A stretch of DNA of 64,000 nucleotides from Phycicoccus sonneratiae. Its GTDB lineage: Bacteria > Actinomycetota > Actinomycetes > Actinomycetales > Dermatophilaceae. The DNA is taken from positions 105,170-169,169 of the forward strand of contig NZ_JAFDVD010000013.1 of assembly GCF_016887965.1 (NCBI RefSeq). The letters run 5' to 3'. The position numbers and the translations under genes are program-made. The notes under the pieces were generated by a model. The model had not been told where the DNA came from. It did not search any database and saw nothing but the letters and a program-made list of their open reading frames with translations. The stretch's first letter is position 1, and each line of letters begins with the position of its first letter. Of this stretch, positions 11,086 through 19,641 are shown piece by piece.

Positions 11086-11763
11086 ATGGGGAGGATGCTC
11101 CGCCGGGCCGCCGGCACCGCGCTCGTGGCCGCCCTCGCCACCGGGGTCGCGGGGTGCGCTGCTGGGGGTGACCCAGCCATCCCGGACGACGGCTCAAGGA
11201 CCTCGGCGAGGCCGTCGGCCTCCGGGTCCCCGACGTCCGCACCGAGCGCCCCGCCCGGCACGGTGCTCGTGCGCGCCGAGCGGAGCGGGCTGCGCTTCGC
11301 CGTGCCGGAGGCCTGGGAGGTCGCCGACGTCGCGACGGTCCTCGAGGCGGGCGTCGACGAGGACCTCGCGGCGATGGCGGAGCGGATGAACGTCCCCGCG
11401 AGCCAGCTCCGGGCGGCCGCGCGGACCATCGACGTCTCCGCCTTCGGTCCGTCCGTGGACGGCTTCGCGCCGAACGTCAACGTCCAGGGACTGCCCGTCG
11501 AGGAGGTGCCGAGCGCCGCCCAGCTGCGGCTCGTGACCTCGATGATCGGCGGCACGGTCGAGTCCGTCGACGACGTGCCGACCCCGGTCGGTCCGGGCCG
11601 GGTCTCGCGCTACCGCGCCGAGATCGGCGGCCGGAGCGTCGTCGGGCGGCAGCTGGGGATCGAGGGTCCGAGCGGCGTCGTGCTCGTGACCGTCACGGCC
11701 ACCACGGCCGCCGGCGCCGACGACGTCCTCGCGCTCCTGCAGCGCACCCTGACGACGACCTGA
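11086..11763 (+). CDS. Hypothetical lipoprotein
   Basis: 225 residues. Signal peptide MGRMLRRAAGTALVAALATG with lipobox VAGC, then a Gly/Ser/Pro/Thr linker and a compact alpha/beta domain (VRAERSGLRFAVPEAWEVAD ... VVGRQLGIEGPSGVVLVTVT ... LALLQRTLTTT). The layout, with a strand-rich domain ending in a 'tvtATTAAGADDVLALL' helix, resembles small actinobacterial lipoproteins of unknown role. ATG 11086 was chosen because it opens the signal peptide and sits 8 bases after a TACCGT hexamer. It converges on the HSP90-like gene with a 6-base gap. Confidence 0.75.
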   Translation: MGRMLRRAAGTALVAALATGVAGCAAGGDPAIPDDGSRTSARPSASGSPTSAPSAPPGTVLVRAERSGLRFAVPEAWEVADVATVLEAGVDEDLAAMAERMNVPASQLRAAARTIDVSAFGPSVDGFAPNVNVQGLPVEEVPSAAQLRLVTSMIGGTVESVDDVPTPVGPGRVSRYRAEIGGRSVVGRQLGIEGPSGVVLVTVTATTAAGADDVLALLQRTLTTT

Positions 11764-11769
11764 CGTCGG

Positions 11770-13131
11770 TCAGGAGGCGGCGCCGAGCACGACGAGGTCC
11801 CCGCCGCGCAGCCGGGCGAACCGGTCCATCCCGTCGAGGAGCGCCGCGACGTGCGGCACCGTGGCGTCGACGACCAGGACGCCGTCGGCGGCCGCCTTGT
11901 CGCGCACCGCCTCCCACGTGCGGGGGTCGTCGGTGAACGGGACGACCCCGACGACGTCGGTGAGGGCGTCGATGGTGCGGGGGCCGAGCGTGGTCGGCAC
12001 GGGCACGGTCGAGCGGACGAGGTCGAGCAGGTCGCGGCTCTCGCCGGCCTGCCGGAGCAGGGCGTCGCCGTGGAGGGTGACGAGCTCGCCGAAGAGGTCG
12101 GGGTGCTCGGCACCGAGGAGGATGAGCCGCGCGAGCAGCGCACGCCCGATCCGCTCGCCGACCTCGGCGTCGTCGTGGGCCGGGTCGGTGAGGATGTCGC
12201 GGCCGTCGTCGACGACGACCTGGCAGAAGGAGGCCCAGCCGGGGACGAGGTCGCTGCGGCCCTCACCGACGAGCATCCCGCCGACGTAGTGGCGGTGGGC
12301 GCTGCGGTGGCCGGGGGTCGTCCGGAAGGCCGGCACGGCGGCGACGGCGCGGACGCGGCCGACCGAGGTCTCGAGCGGGAGGACGAGCAGCGGGTCGATG
12401 CCGACGCGCTGGCGGAACCACTCGACCTGCTCGTCGGCGCCGCGGTCCCAGAGCGTCGTGCCGCCGGACACCTCGACCCCGTCGACCTCGACGGCGAACG
12501 GCAGCTGGTCGGCGACGTCGAGCACCTGCTCGAGCGTCGTCTCCGGGGTGCACCACGAGCGGGTCGCCGCGCGGGGGTGCAGGCGGATCTCGGTGCCGGG
12601 GGTGTCGAGCGCTTCGTCGGCGAGCGTGACGCGGACGGTGCCGTCGGCGAGGCCGACCCAGCGCATCGTCGGCGCTCCGGGCACGAGGGCCGAGCGGGTG
12701 CGCAGCTCGACGACGTCGGCGACCTGGAAGCTCGCGAGGATCGCGACCTCGTAGCGGCGCATCCCCTCGCGGACCGGGCCGTGGTGGTGCTGGTCCGGGG
12801 TCGCGGCGATCCACCGGACCTCCTGGGCGGTGAACCCGATGCCGTCGTCGCGGACGACGAGCGGTCCGCCGCCGGTGGCCGAGGTGACGCGGACCCGGCC
12901 GACGTGCCGGGGGTCGACGCGGCGCCGGGCCTCGATGCCGACGAGGGCGCTGGCGAGGAGCTCGCGGACGTGGACCCGGGGTCCGCTGCCGAGCGGCGGC
13001 GCGGTCAGGCGCGGGACGCGGTGGGGGGCGGTGTCGTTCGAGGCCGCCCCGGGGGTCGCGGGGGTGGCGGCCCGTCGGTCGGACGGGTCGGAGGGGCTGC
13101 CGGTCGGGGGACCGGGCACGGGGCTGCGCAC
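11770..13131 (-). CDS. Degenerate HSP90-family protein
   Basis: About 453 residues from the chosen GTG (another GTG four codons on is equally possible). After a disordered Pro/Arg-rich start, the GHKL-like domain reads RVHVRELLASALVGIEARR, RVRVTSATGGGPLVVRDDGIGFTAQE (split here by a few residues), matching the divergent actinobacterial HSP90 family. The N box is damaged: the usual ELLxNAxDAI is ELLASALVGI, so the Mg-binding Asn and the Asp are lost, while the first Glu and the DDGIG G1 box remain. The protein is also shorter than the roughly 600 residues I expect. ATP hydrolysis is doubtful; a non-ATPase chaperone-like or scaffold role is inference. Confidence 0.75.
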   Translation of the reverse strand: MRSPVPGPPTGSPSDPSDRRAATPATPGAASNDTAPHRVPRLTAPPLGSGPRVHVRELLASALVGIEARRRVDPRHVGRVRVTSATGGGPLVVRDDGIGFTAQEVRWIAATPDQHHHGPVREGMRRYEVAILASFQVADVVELRTRSALVPGAPTMRWVGLADGTVRVTLADEALDTPGTEIRLHPRAATRSWCTPETTLEQVLDVADQLPFAVEVDGVEVSGGTTLWDRGADEQVEWFRQRVGIDPLLVLPLETSVGRVRAVAAVPAFRTTPGHRSAHRHYVGGMLVGEGRSDLVPGWASFCQVVVDDGRDILTDPAHDDAEVGERIGRALLARLILLGAEHPDLFGELVTLHGDALLRQAGESRDLLDLVRSTVPVPTTLGPRTIDALTDVVGVVPFTDDPRTWEAVRDKAAADGVLVVDATVPHVAALLDGMDRFARLRGGDLVVLGAAS

Positions 13132-13364
13132 CGGGGCTGGCTCCGTTCGGGTGGGGCGGGCCGGGTCACGGCCCGGCGGGGGTGCTGGATCCCTTGCAGG
13201 GTGCCCGCCGCGACGCCGATTCCGTGCACCACGGGACGTCCACTCCACTCCTCGGCGCAGGAGACGGTCCGAATGGGCGATGCCCGCTCCCCACCGTCCG
13301 TCGGCCGCCGACGCGACGGCGGAGGGGGCCGCGGGCATCCCCCGCGGCCGCCCGCGCCGCCGGG

Positions 13365-14819
13365 TCAGGCGGTGTCGCCCCCGCGCAGGGTGCGTTCGAG
13401 GAGGTCGCGGACGTCGTCGGTGAGCACCGGCTCGGGGACGGTGACATCGACCTCGGGCACCGCGCAGCGCACGCCGTAGCAGTAGGCGTCCGGGTAGTCG
13501 CGGTCGGCGGCGGCGGCCAGGCCCTGGAGCCGGTCGGTCTGCAGGAGCGAGCGCCACGCCGCGCCGTCCTCCTCCGGCAGCTCCCCGAGGACGACCGTGC
13601 GCTCGCGGGTACGCCCCGCGAACCCGCCGGTGCGGCGGACGGCGACCTCGGTGCCCGGGGCGGGGGCCGGCGCGTCCGGCGAGGGAGGGGTGCCGGGGTC
13701 GGCGGGCGTGCTGCCCCCGGTCGTGGAGCCGTCGCCGCTGCCGGACCCGGTGGTGCCGGCGGGCGTGACGCCGACCCCGGCCCACGCGGTGGCGACCGCC
13801 TCCGCCTCGCGCGACCCCTCGCCGTGGCGGGCCGTGGCGGCGGCGAGGGTGAGCGCGGCGAAGGTCGCGAAGTCGCAGTCGGCGGCGATGTCGCCGGTCA
13901 GGGCGTCGTACCAGATCCGTCCCGGGGCCTCCCACGCGTTGCCGCCGAGGGCGACGGCGAGGTCGTGGAAGGCCTTGTTCGGGATGCCGGAGTTGATGTG
14001 GACGCCGCCGTTGTCGTCGGCGGTGTCGACGTAGTGGTCCATGTGCGCCGGCTGCGGGTCGGTGCCGAGGCGGGGGTCGTCGTAGGCGGTGCCGGGCGCG
14101 GCCATCGAGCGCAGGGCGACGCCCTGGACGCCGGGGGCGAGGAGCTCGGCGCCGATGAGCCAGTCGGCGTCGGTGGCCGCCTGCCCGAGGGAATGCTGCT
14201 TGACGAGGACGCCGAAGACGTCGGAGACCGACTCGTTGAGGGCCCCGGACTGGTCCTGGTAGTTGAGGCCGGCGGTGTACTGGGTGACGCCGTGGGCGAG
14301 CTCGTGGCCGATGACGTCGAGGCTGCGGGTGAAGCCGAGGAAGACGACGCCGTCGCCGTCTCCGAAGACCATCTGGGTGCCGTCCCAGAAGGCGTTGTCG
14401 TAGTCGGTGCCGTAGTGGACGGTCGCCACGAGCGGAAGACCCTTGCCGTCCAACGAGTTCCGCGCGTAAGCATCCATCCACAGCTGCCACGTGGCGCCGA
14501 GCCCGTCGTACGCCTGGGTGACCGCCTCGTCGGCGGTGGGGGGCTCGCCCTCGCTGCGGACGGTCGTGCCGGGAAGGGTCGTGCCGTGCTCGGCGTCGTG
14601 CACCGTGCGCTGCGGGCCGGAGGCGTCACCCGGCGTGGCCGAGGGACGCGCGGTGCGCCCACCGGGCCGCGCCTCGGCGGTGACCCGCCCGCGCCGCAGG
14701 GTCTCGTCGTACACCAGGGCCGCCTCGGCCCGTTCCGCGAGCAGCGGGTCGCCCGAGGCCACGAGGGCCCGCAGCAGGTACGGCGGGACGATGGAGCAGC
14801 ACGCGGGGGAGGTCGTCAT
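13365..14819 (-). CDS. M4 metalloprotease fused to an emfourin-like inhibitor domain
   Basis: 484 residues. The start MTTSPACCSIVPPYLLRALV has no signal peptide but carries the PPYLL motif of protealysin-type propeptides. The thermolysin-fold catalytic part has HELAH (His172, Glu173, His176), third ligand Glu196 in GALNESVSD, and the transition-state His274 in NGGVHINSGIPNK. A Gly/Ser/Thr/Pro linker (about 353-388) leads to EVAVRRTGGFAGRTRERTV and a final LTDDVRDLLERTLRGG (about 390-484), which matches emfourin, the protein inhibitor of protealysin, normally a separate gene. The protease and its inhibitor are thus on one chain. Two cysteines (CYGVRC) sit in the inhibitor part. Confidence 0.88.
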   Translation of the reverse strand: MTTSPACCSIVPPYLLRALVASGDPLLAERAEAALVYDETLRRGRVTAEARPGGRTARPSATPGDASGPQRTVHDAEHGTTLPGTTVRSEGEPPTADEAVTQAYDGLGATWQLWMDAYARNSLDGKGLPLVATVHYGTDYDNAFWDGTQMVFGDGDGVVFLGFTRSLDVIGHELAHGVTQYTAGLNYQDQSGALNESVSDVFGVLVKQHSLGQAATDADWLIGAELLAPGVQGVALRSMAAPGTAYDDPRLGTDPQPAHMDHYVDTADDNGGVHINSGIPNKAFHDLAVALGGNAWEAPGRIWYDALTGDIAADCDFATFAALTLAAATARHGEGSREAEAVATAWAGVGVTPAGTTGSGSGDGSTTGGSTPADPGTPPSPDAPAPAPGTEVAVRRTGGFAGRTRERTVVLGELPEEDGAAWRSLLQTDRLQGLAAAADRDYPDAYCYGVRCAVPEVDVTVPEPVLTDDVRDLLERTLRGGDTA

Positions 14820-14881
14820 CCCTCCACGATGCCCCCGCCCGCCGACAGCCGCGAGTGGTGCGGCCCCCGGGACGGACGCGG

Positions 14882-17374
14882 TCAGCGGGTCGAGCGCGAG
14901 GGCAGCCGCACCGGCGTCGACGGGCGTCGGGGCGGGGTCGGCCGGTAGACGGTGAAGGGCACGGTCCGCTGGGTGGCCGCGCCACTGGGGTCGGTGACCC
15001 GGACGGTGACGTGGTGGGTGCCGGGGCGCAGGGTCCCCGGCCGCCAGCTCGGGCCGCACGGGGCGGGCGCGGCTCCGTCGAGCGCGCAGGTGGTCCGCAG
15101 GCCGCCGGGGGCGTCGTCGGGGTCGGAGACCGCGATCGCCACGGTCGGGGTCGGCGTGGTCGCCCGCGGGAGCGTCACCCGCAGCGTCGGCGCGGACGAC
15201 ACGGGGTCGAACCACGCGACGCTCCGGCTCGTGGGGATGTCGCGCAGCTTGCGGGGCGCACCCGTCAGGTCCCAGAGCTCGCCGGTTCCCGTGGTCATCC
15301 AGGCCGGGGAGCCGACGGCGATCATCGTCCCGGAGGTGTTCCACGCGAACTCCCGGCCCCAGACGTAGATCGACGTCGGTGTCCGCGTCCCGCCGGCCAG
15401 CGGCATCGTCTCGATCGTGAAGCCACCGGGCCCGACGACGGCCAGCCGTCCGGTGCGGGACACCCGGGCGCCCGTGACGTCCTCGGCGCCGCGGACGCCG
15501 GTCGTGCGGCCGGTCGCCGGGTCCATCCGGTACAGACCTCCCGCCGCACCGACGACGAGGAGGTCACGGCCGTCGGGCGTCCAGTCGGCCAGAGCCCACG
15601 TGGACGAGCCGGGGACCTCGGTGACCGTCCCGGTCGCCCTGTCCTGCAGGAGGATCGCCGGCGGGTACGTGGTGCCGTCCGGCGCCCGGGCCGGCCGCTG
15701 GACGGCGAGGACGGCGCCGTCCGGGCGGAAGCGCGGCGTCGCCCACATGGCGTCAGGTCGCACGAGCCGGGTGATCGTCGACGACGAGAAGAACCAGGCG
15801 GCGGGCCGGTAGCGGTCGGTGCCGACGGACTCCGCGCGGGTGGGGGACGAGGCGAGGGCGACCGCCGTCATCGTCCGGCCGCCCTCCCACTCGCCGACCT
15901 GCCGGCCCTCGACGAGGTCGGGGCCGGTCCCCGCGGCGATGGCCCGCACCCCGGTGCCGCTGTCACCGAGGATCCACTCCTCGGGGACGACGACGGTCCG
16001 CGGCGCCGACGTGTACACCCGGCCGTCGGTGAGCGTGGCGCGCACGCGCAGGGTGTGCGCCCCGGGGAAGAGGGTGACCCCGGCGGTGGTGGAGGACAGG
16101 CTCGTCGCCCGGACGGTCCCGGACTCGTCGAGGACGCTGAACTGCATCGCCACGTCCTGCGCCGTGCCCGTCCGCCACGTCAGGGCGGTGAGTCCCGGTC
16201 GCCCGGTCGCGACCAGGTCCTGGGGCGCGGCGAGCTCGACCCGGTCGGTGCCCACGGCCGTGCCGACCGTCCACTCACCGTCGTCGGTCGCGAGCACGAC
16301 CCGGGCCGTGTACTCCGTGTCGGCGGTGGCGCCGGACGGACGGTCCTCGCGCAGGCGCAGCGTGCACGAGGCACCCGGTGCGAGGACTCCGGTGCACGAC
16401 CCCGTGCCGACGGAGAGGACGCCGGTGGGGTCGGCGCCGCTCGTCGTCCCGGGGACGCCCGAGGGCAGGAGTCGCACCCCACGGACCGTCTGCGGTCGCT
16501 GCCCGGTGTTCCGCACCACGTGGTCGAGGACCGTGCCGGTCCCCGGAGCGGCGGCGAGGGCGGCCACGACGTCGCCCTCGATCGCGGTGACCGGTTCCGG
16601 GGTCGCCAGGCGACCGCTGGCCCGGACGCGGGACCCGTCGGGACAGCCCAGGTCCGCGTCGAGCGTGACCGCCGCCCACCACGAGCTCCGGCTGGGCGTG
16701 GCGTGCGCGACCGTGAGGCGGCCCGACGTGGCGGCGCAGGTCCCCACCGCACCCTCCACGCCGACGGGCACCTCGTCGGTGCCGGTGCCGACCGGGTACG
16801 CCCCGTCCGCGATCGGCCACGGGACGGTGAACCGCGGGCCGCTGCCCGAGTAGTTCGCCCGGGTCACGGCCACACCCCCGGCGACCGGGGTGGCCTCGAG
16901 TGCCGGACCGACGAGAGTGGCCCCGCGGTGCGTTGCGTCCTCGTGGTCCCACACGACGACGAGGGCGTCGCGGGCGGGCTCGAACGGGCGGGCGTCGACG
17001 GCCCGCGACCCGACGGCCGGGTCGCTCACCGGGCCCTCGACGCCTGCGGCCGTGGCGGCCACGGTGTAGTGCGCCTCGACGCCGGCGCCGAGCTCGTCGT
17101 CGTCGAGCTGCCACGGGTACCGGCCGAGGGGCAGTGTCCAGGTGCGCTCGCCGGCCGCGCTCGTGCGACGGACCACCCACCCGGTGGGGAGGGGTCGGCC
17201 CGGGGCGGTGCCGGGGGCCTGCCAGGAGACGCGGACGCCCTCGATGGTCGACAGCGCCGTCACCGCGGACGGGGTGCCCGGTGGCTCGGCTGCGTGAACG
17301 GGGGACGCGGGGGCCAGCAGGAGCAGGGCCGCGGACGCCGACGTCGCGATCCGGCGCAGCACGGGTGCGAGCAC
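14882..17374 (-). CDS. Large secreted beta-propeller/Ig-like protein
   Basis: 830 residues from GTG 17374, preceded by GAGGGG. Signal peptide LRRIATSASAALLLLAPASP then VHAAEPP. Domains: an FnIII-like opening (GTPSAVTALSTIEGVRVSW), Ig-like beta regions with CTGVLAPGASCTLRLR, a TolB/PD40-like propeller in the third quarter (FRPDGAVLAVQRPA, DWTPDGRDLLVVGAAGGLYR), and a final Ig-like domain (GTHHVTVRVTDPSGAATQRT). There is no sortase signal or C-terminal membrane helix, so it is probably released. 62 bases separate it from the M4 protease gene. Function unknown; binding to protein or glycan is inference. Confidence 0.8.
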   Translation of the reverse strand: MLAPVLRRIATSASAALLLLAPASPVHAAEPPGTPSAVTALSTIEGVRVSWQAPGTAPGRPLPTGWVVRRTSAAGERTWTLPLGRYPWQLDDDELGAGVEAHYTVAATAAGVEGPVSDPAVGSRAVDARPFEPARDALVVVWDHEDATHRGATLVGPALEATPVAGGVAVTRANYSGSGPRFTVPWPIADGAYPVGTGTDEVPVGVEGAVGTCAATSGRLTVAHATPSRSSWWAAVTLDADLGCPDGSRVRASGRLATPEPVTAIEGDVVAALAAAPGTGTVLDHVVRNTGQRPQTVRGVRLLPSGVPGTTSGADPTGVLSVGTGSCTGVLAPGASCTLRLREDRPSGATADTEYTARVVLATDDGEWTVGTAVGTDRVELAAPQDLVATGRPGLTALTWRTGTAQDVAMQFSVLDESGTVRATSLSSTTAGVTLFPGAHTLRVRATLTDGRVYTSAPRTVVVPEEWILGDSGTGVRAIAAGTGPDLVEGRQVGEWEGGRTMTAVALASSPTRAESVGTDRYRPAAWFFSSSTITRLVRPDAMWATPRFRPDGAVLAVQRPARAPDGTTYPPAILLQDRATGTVTEVPGSSTWALADWTPDGRDLLVVGAAGGLYRMDPATGRTTGVRGAEDVTGARVSRTGRLAVVGPGGFTIETMPLAGGTRTPTSIYVWGREFAWNTSGTMIAVGSPAWMTTGTGELWDLTGAPRKLRDIPTSRSVAWFDPVSSAPTLRVTLPRATTPTPTVAIAVSDPDDAPGGLRTTCALDGAAPAPCGPSWRPGTLRPGTHHVTVRVTDPSGAATQRTVPFTVYRPTPPRRPSTPVRLPSRSTR

Positions 17375-17487
17375 GATCCCCTCCGTGGCCGATGGTCGCG
17401 GGGACGGGGCTCGGCCGCACCCCGACCGCAGCGTAGGGCCACGGGCGGCGGCGCGCGGCACCCCGACGGGCAGGTCTGGCCGAACGG

Positions 17488-18243
17488 TCAGCGGCGCAGA
17501 GCGGCGGCCATCCGTTCCTGCGCGAGCGGGGACCCGAAGAGCTCACCGGACAGCCGGGCCATCTCCTCGCCGTCGCGGTCGAAGGAGGCGAGCAGGTCGG
17601 TGGCGAGGAGCCGCTTGGCGGCGACCAGGCCCTGGCGGGCGCCGGCGCGCAGGTCGTCGAGGACGGCGGCGACGGCGGTGTCCATCCCGGCCTCGTCGGC
17701 GACGCGGGAGACGAGCCCGGAGGCCGCCGCCTCGTGCGCCGGGAACGTCCGCCCGGTGAGTGACCAGTCGGAGAGGGATCGCCCGGTGACCCTGTGCCGC
17801 AGCGGAATCGAGATGATCGCCGCGGCCAGCCCGAGCCGGACCTCGGTGAGCGCGAACGACACGTCGTCGCGGCAGACGACGAGGTCGGCGGCCGCGACGA
17901 GCCCGAGGCCGCCGGCGCGCACCGGACCGTCGAGGCGGACGACGACGGGGACGGGCAGGGCCGCCACCCGGCGCTGGAGGGCGACGATGCCGCGGGCCGA
18001 CTCGGTCATGTCGACGGTCGCGGCCTCGGTGAGGTCCGCTCCGGCGCAGAAGACGCGGTGGCTCGAGCGCAGGAGCACGCCGTGGAGCGAGTCGTCGGCG
18101 GCGAGGCCGTCGAGGTGGTCGGTGAGCTCGGCGACCATCCGGCGCGAGAGGGCGTTGCGGTTGGCGGGGGAGTCGAGCGTGACGACGGCGATGCGGTCCT
18201 CGTCGGACCGGGTGACCAGGGGGGCGTCGGCGTCGGCATCCAC
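17488..18243 (-). CDS. Enoyl-CoA hydratase/isomerase family protein
   Basis: 251-residue crotonase-fold enzyme of acyl-CoA metabolism. The oxyanion-hole segments are visible (NRNALSRRMV, VFCAGADL, AGGLGLVAAADLVV). Of the two catalytic glutamates of true hydratases, the one in TEVRLGL is present, while the GGGxEL position is AGGLGL and so lacks the first Glu; the exact reaction cannot be read off. GTG start. It is followed 21 bases away, on the same strand, by the start side of the F420-type oxidoreductase gene and is probably cotranscribed with it. Confidence 0.88.
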   Translation of the reverse strand: MDADADAPLVTRSDEDRIAVVTLDSPANRNALSRRMVAELTDHLDGLAADDSLHGVLLRSSHRVFCAGADLTEAATVDMTESARGIVALQRRVAALPVPVVVRLDGPVRAGGLGLVAAADLVVCRDDVSFALTEVRLGLAAAIISIPLRHRVTGRSLSDWSLTGRTFPAHEAAASGLVSRVADEAGMDTAVAAVLDDLRAGARQGLVAAKRLLATDLLASFDRDGEEMARLSGELFGSPLAQERMAAALRR

Positions 18244-18264
18244 GGGCCCGACCCTAGCCGCCGG

Positions 18265-18738
18265 TCACGCCGCGGCCGCCACCCGGAAGACGGGGAAGCC
18301 GGGGGCGGCGGCGGCGAGCTCGGCGTCGGTGGAGTCCTTGGTCAGGCCCTCGACGAAGCGGCCGACCTCCCAGCCCCAGCGCTCCAGGTACACCCGGATG
18401 ACGGCCGGCCGCTCCGCGACGGGCACCTCGACGAGCCGCACCCGCTCGACCCGGCGGCCGACCCGCAGCTCCGCCTCGCCGGCGGCGCGGACGTTGCGGA
18501 CCCACTCGGTGTTGCCGCGGGGGGCGACGAGGAAGCGCTCGTCGCCCCGGGTCAGGAGGTTGACCGGCGTGCTGCGGGGCAGGCCCGAGCGCCGGCCGCG
18601 CACGGTGAGCACCCGCGACCCGAGGAGGCTGACGCCGTGCTCGGTGAGCCAGCGCACCGCGGCGTTGAACCAGGCGTCCATCCGGTCGGTGGGGCGGACG
18701 TAACGGGCGGCGGGGTCGGGGGTCGTCGGCTGGGTCAT
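18265..18738 (-). CDS. Deazaflavin (F420)-dependent nitroreductase-family oxidoreductase
   Basis: 157 residues, start MTQPTTPDPAARYVRPTDRM. The split beta-barrel core of the DDN family is recognisable: LLGSRVLTVRGRRSGLPRST, TRGDERFLVAPRGNTEWVRN, LRVGRRVERVRLVEVP. Family members bind coenzyme F420 or related cofactors and reduce quinones, nitro compounds or lipids. It is divergently transcribed from the TetR gene, with twin operators between them, and is followed by the enoyl-CoA hydratase gene. TetR control in response to a hydrophobic compound is likely. Confidence 0.85.
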   Translation of the reverse strand: MTQPTTPDPAARYVRPTDRMDAWFNAAVRWLTEHGVSLLGSRVLTVRGRRSGLPRSTPVNLLTRGDERFLVAPRGNTEWVRNVRAAGEAELRVGRRVERVRLVEVPVAERPAVIRVYLERWGWEVGRFVEGLTKDSTDAELAAAAPGFPVFRVAAAA

Positions 18739-18758
18739 CGGTCTCTCCTCGCAAAGTG

Positions 18759-18823
18759 TGAGCACTGCTCTCGTCGTGGACGAGTGTGCGCGTCCGGGGT
18801 CGCGTTGTCAAGAGCACTGCTCT
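18759..18823. promoter_or_regulatory. Twin operators for the divergent TetR regulator
   Basis: Two copies of one palindrome occur in the divergent gap: TGAGCACTGCTCT (18759-18771) and AGAGCACTGCTCT (18811-18823, AGAGCA and TGCTCT around one central base). Their centres are 52 bases apart, close to five helical turns, so two dimers could bind the same DNA face. The sites flank or cover both promoters. Confidence 0.75.
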
Positions 18824-18844
18824 CGGTCGTGGTTGGATGGGGCC

Positions 18845-19540
18845 ATGCCGTCCCGTGCCGAGCACCGCCGCGCCGTCGAGGCCCGCATCGTCGAGATCGG
18901 GCGCCGTCACCTCGCCGCGGAGGGAGCGGCCGGGCTGTCGCTGCGCGCGGTGACCCGCGACCTCGGGATGGTGTCGTCGGCGGTGTACCGGTACGTCGCC
19001 AACCGCGACGAGCTGCTGACCCTCCTCCTCGTCGACGCCTACACCGAGGTCGCCGACGCCGTCGACGCGGCGGTGGCCGAGGCGGGCGACCGGCCGTGGT
19101 CCGAGCGGGTCGTCGTCGCCGGGAGGGCGTTCCGGCGGTGGGCGGTCGACGACCCCTCGCGGTACGCGCTGCTCTACGGCAGCCCGGTGCCGGGGTACGA
19201 GGCACCGGCCGAGCGCACCGTCGAGCCGGGGACCCGGGTCGTCATCACCCTCGCGCGGCTCGTCGACGAGGGGGTGCGGGCCGGCGAGGTGACGCCGGCC
19301 GGACCCGTGGCGACGCGCGACGAGGACCTGCTCGCCGACCTCGTGCGCGTGGGTGAGGAGGTCGGCCTGGCCGCCGGGGCCGACGTGCTCGCCCGGGCGC
19401 TCACCCTCTGGGCCGTGCTCGTCGGGGGGACGAGCCTCGAGGTCTTCGGGCAGTACGGGCGGGACACCTTCCGGGACGCCGGAGCGCTGCTCGAGCAGCA
19501 GCTGCGCCTCGTCCTCTCGCTCCTGCGCGCGGACCCCTGA
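18845..19540 (+). CDS. TetR/AcrR family regulator with WHG-type C-terminal domain
   Basis: 231 residues. The N-terminal helix-turn-helix reads VEIGRRHLAAEGAAGLSLRA then LGMVSSAVYRYVANRDELL. The ligand/dimer domain contains FRRWAVDDPSRYALLYGSPV and WAVLVGGTSLEVFGQYG, matching the WHG group of TetR regulators. It probably represses itself and the oxidoreductase/hydratase pair through the twin palindromes just upstream. The start is the ATG after CGGTCGTGGTTGGATGGGGC, with no strong ribosome site. Confidence 0.9.
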   Translation: MPSRAEHRRAVEARIVEIGRRHLAAEGAAGLSLRAVTRDLGMVSSAVYRYVANRDELLTLLLVDAYTEVADAVDAAVAEAGDRPWSERVVVAGRAFRRWAVDDPSRYALLYGSPVPGYEAPAERTVEPGTRVVITLARLVDEGVRAGEVTPAGPVATRDEDLLADLVRVGEEVGLAAGADVLARALTLWAVLVGGTSLEVFGQYGRDTFRDAGALLEQQLRLVLSLLRADP

Positions 19541-19558
19541 CCTCCTCGATCAACCCAC

Positions 19559-19627
19559 ACTTGTTGCGAGTTCGGCCGCTGGACGCGCCCTCATTCGGGG
19601 TGTCGGGCGGTCGAACTCGCAACAAGT
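19559..19627. repeat. Perfect 16-bp inverted repeat with 37-nt spacer
   Basis: ACTTGTTGCGAGTTCG (19559-19574) is exactly complementary to CGAACTCGCAACAAGT (19612-19627). The spacer itself has partial dyad symmetry (CCGC...CGGG). It lies between the converging TetR and dciA genes and may terminate both, but its AT-richer arms in this GC-rich DNA look more like a small palindromic repeat element. Confidence 0.7.
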
Positions 19628-19641
19628 CGAAGGGGGTGAGG

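Noticed and set aside
13132..14490. N-terminal extension that would make the HSP90-like protein 906 residues
   Set aside because: It is the wrong frame of the M4 protease gene and shows only Arg/Pro/Gly-rich noise.
17488..18243. True mitochondrial-type enoyl-CoA hydratase assignment
   Set aside because: The first catalytic Glu of that group is missing, so only crotonase-family membership is claimed.
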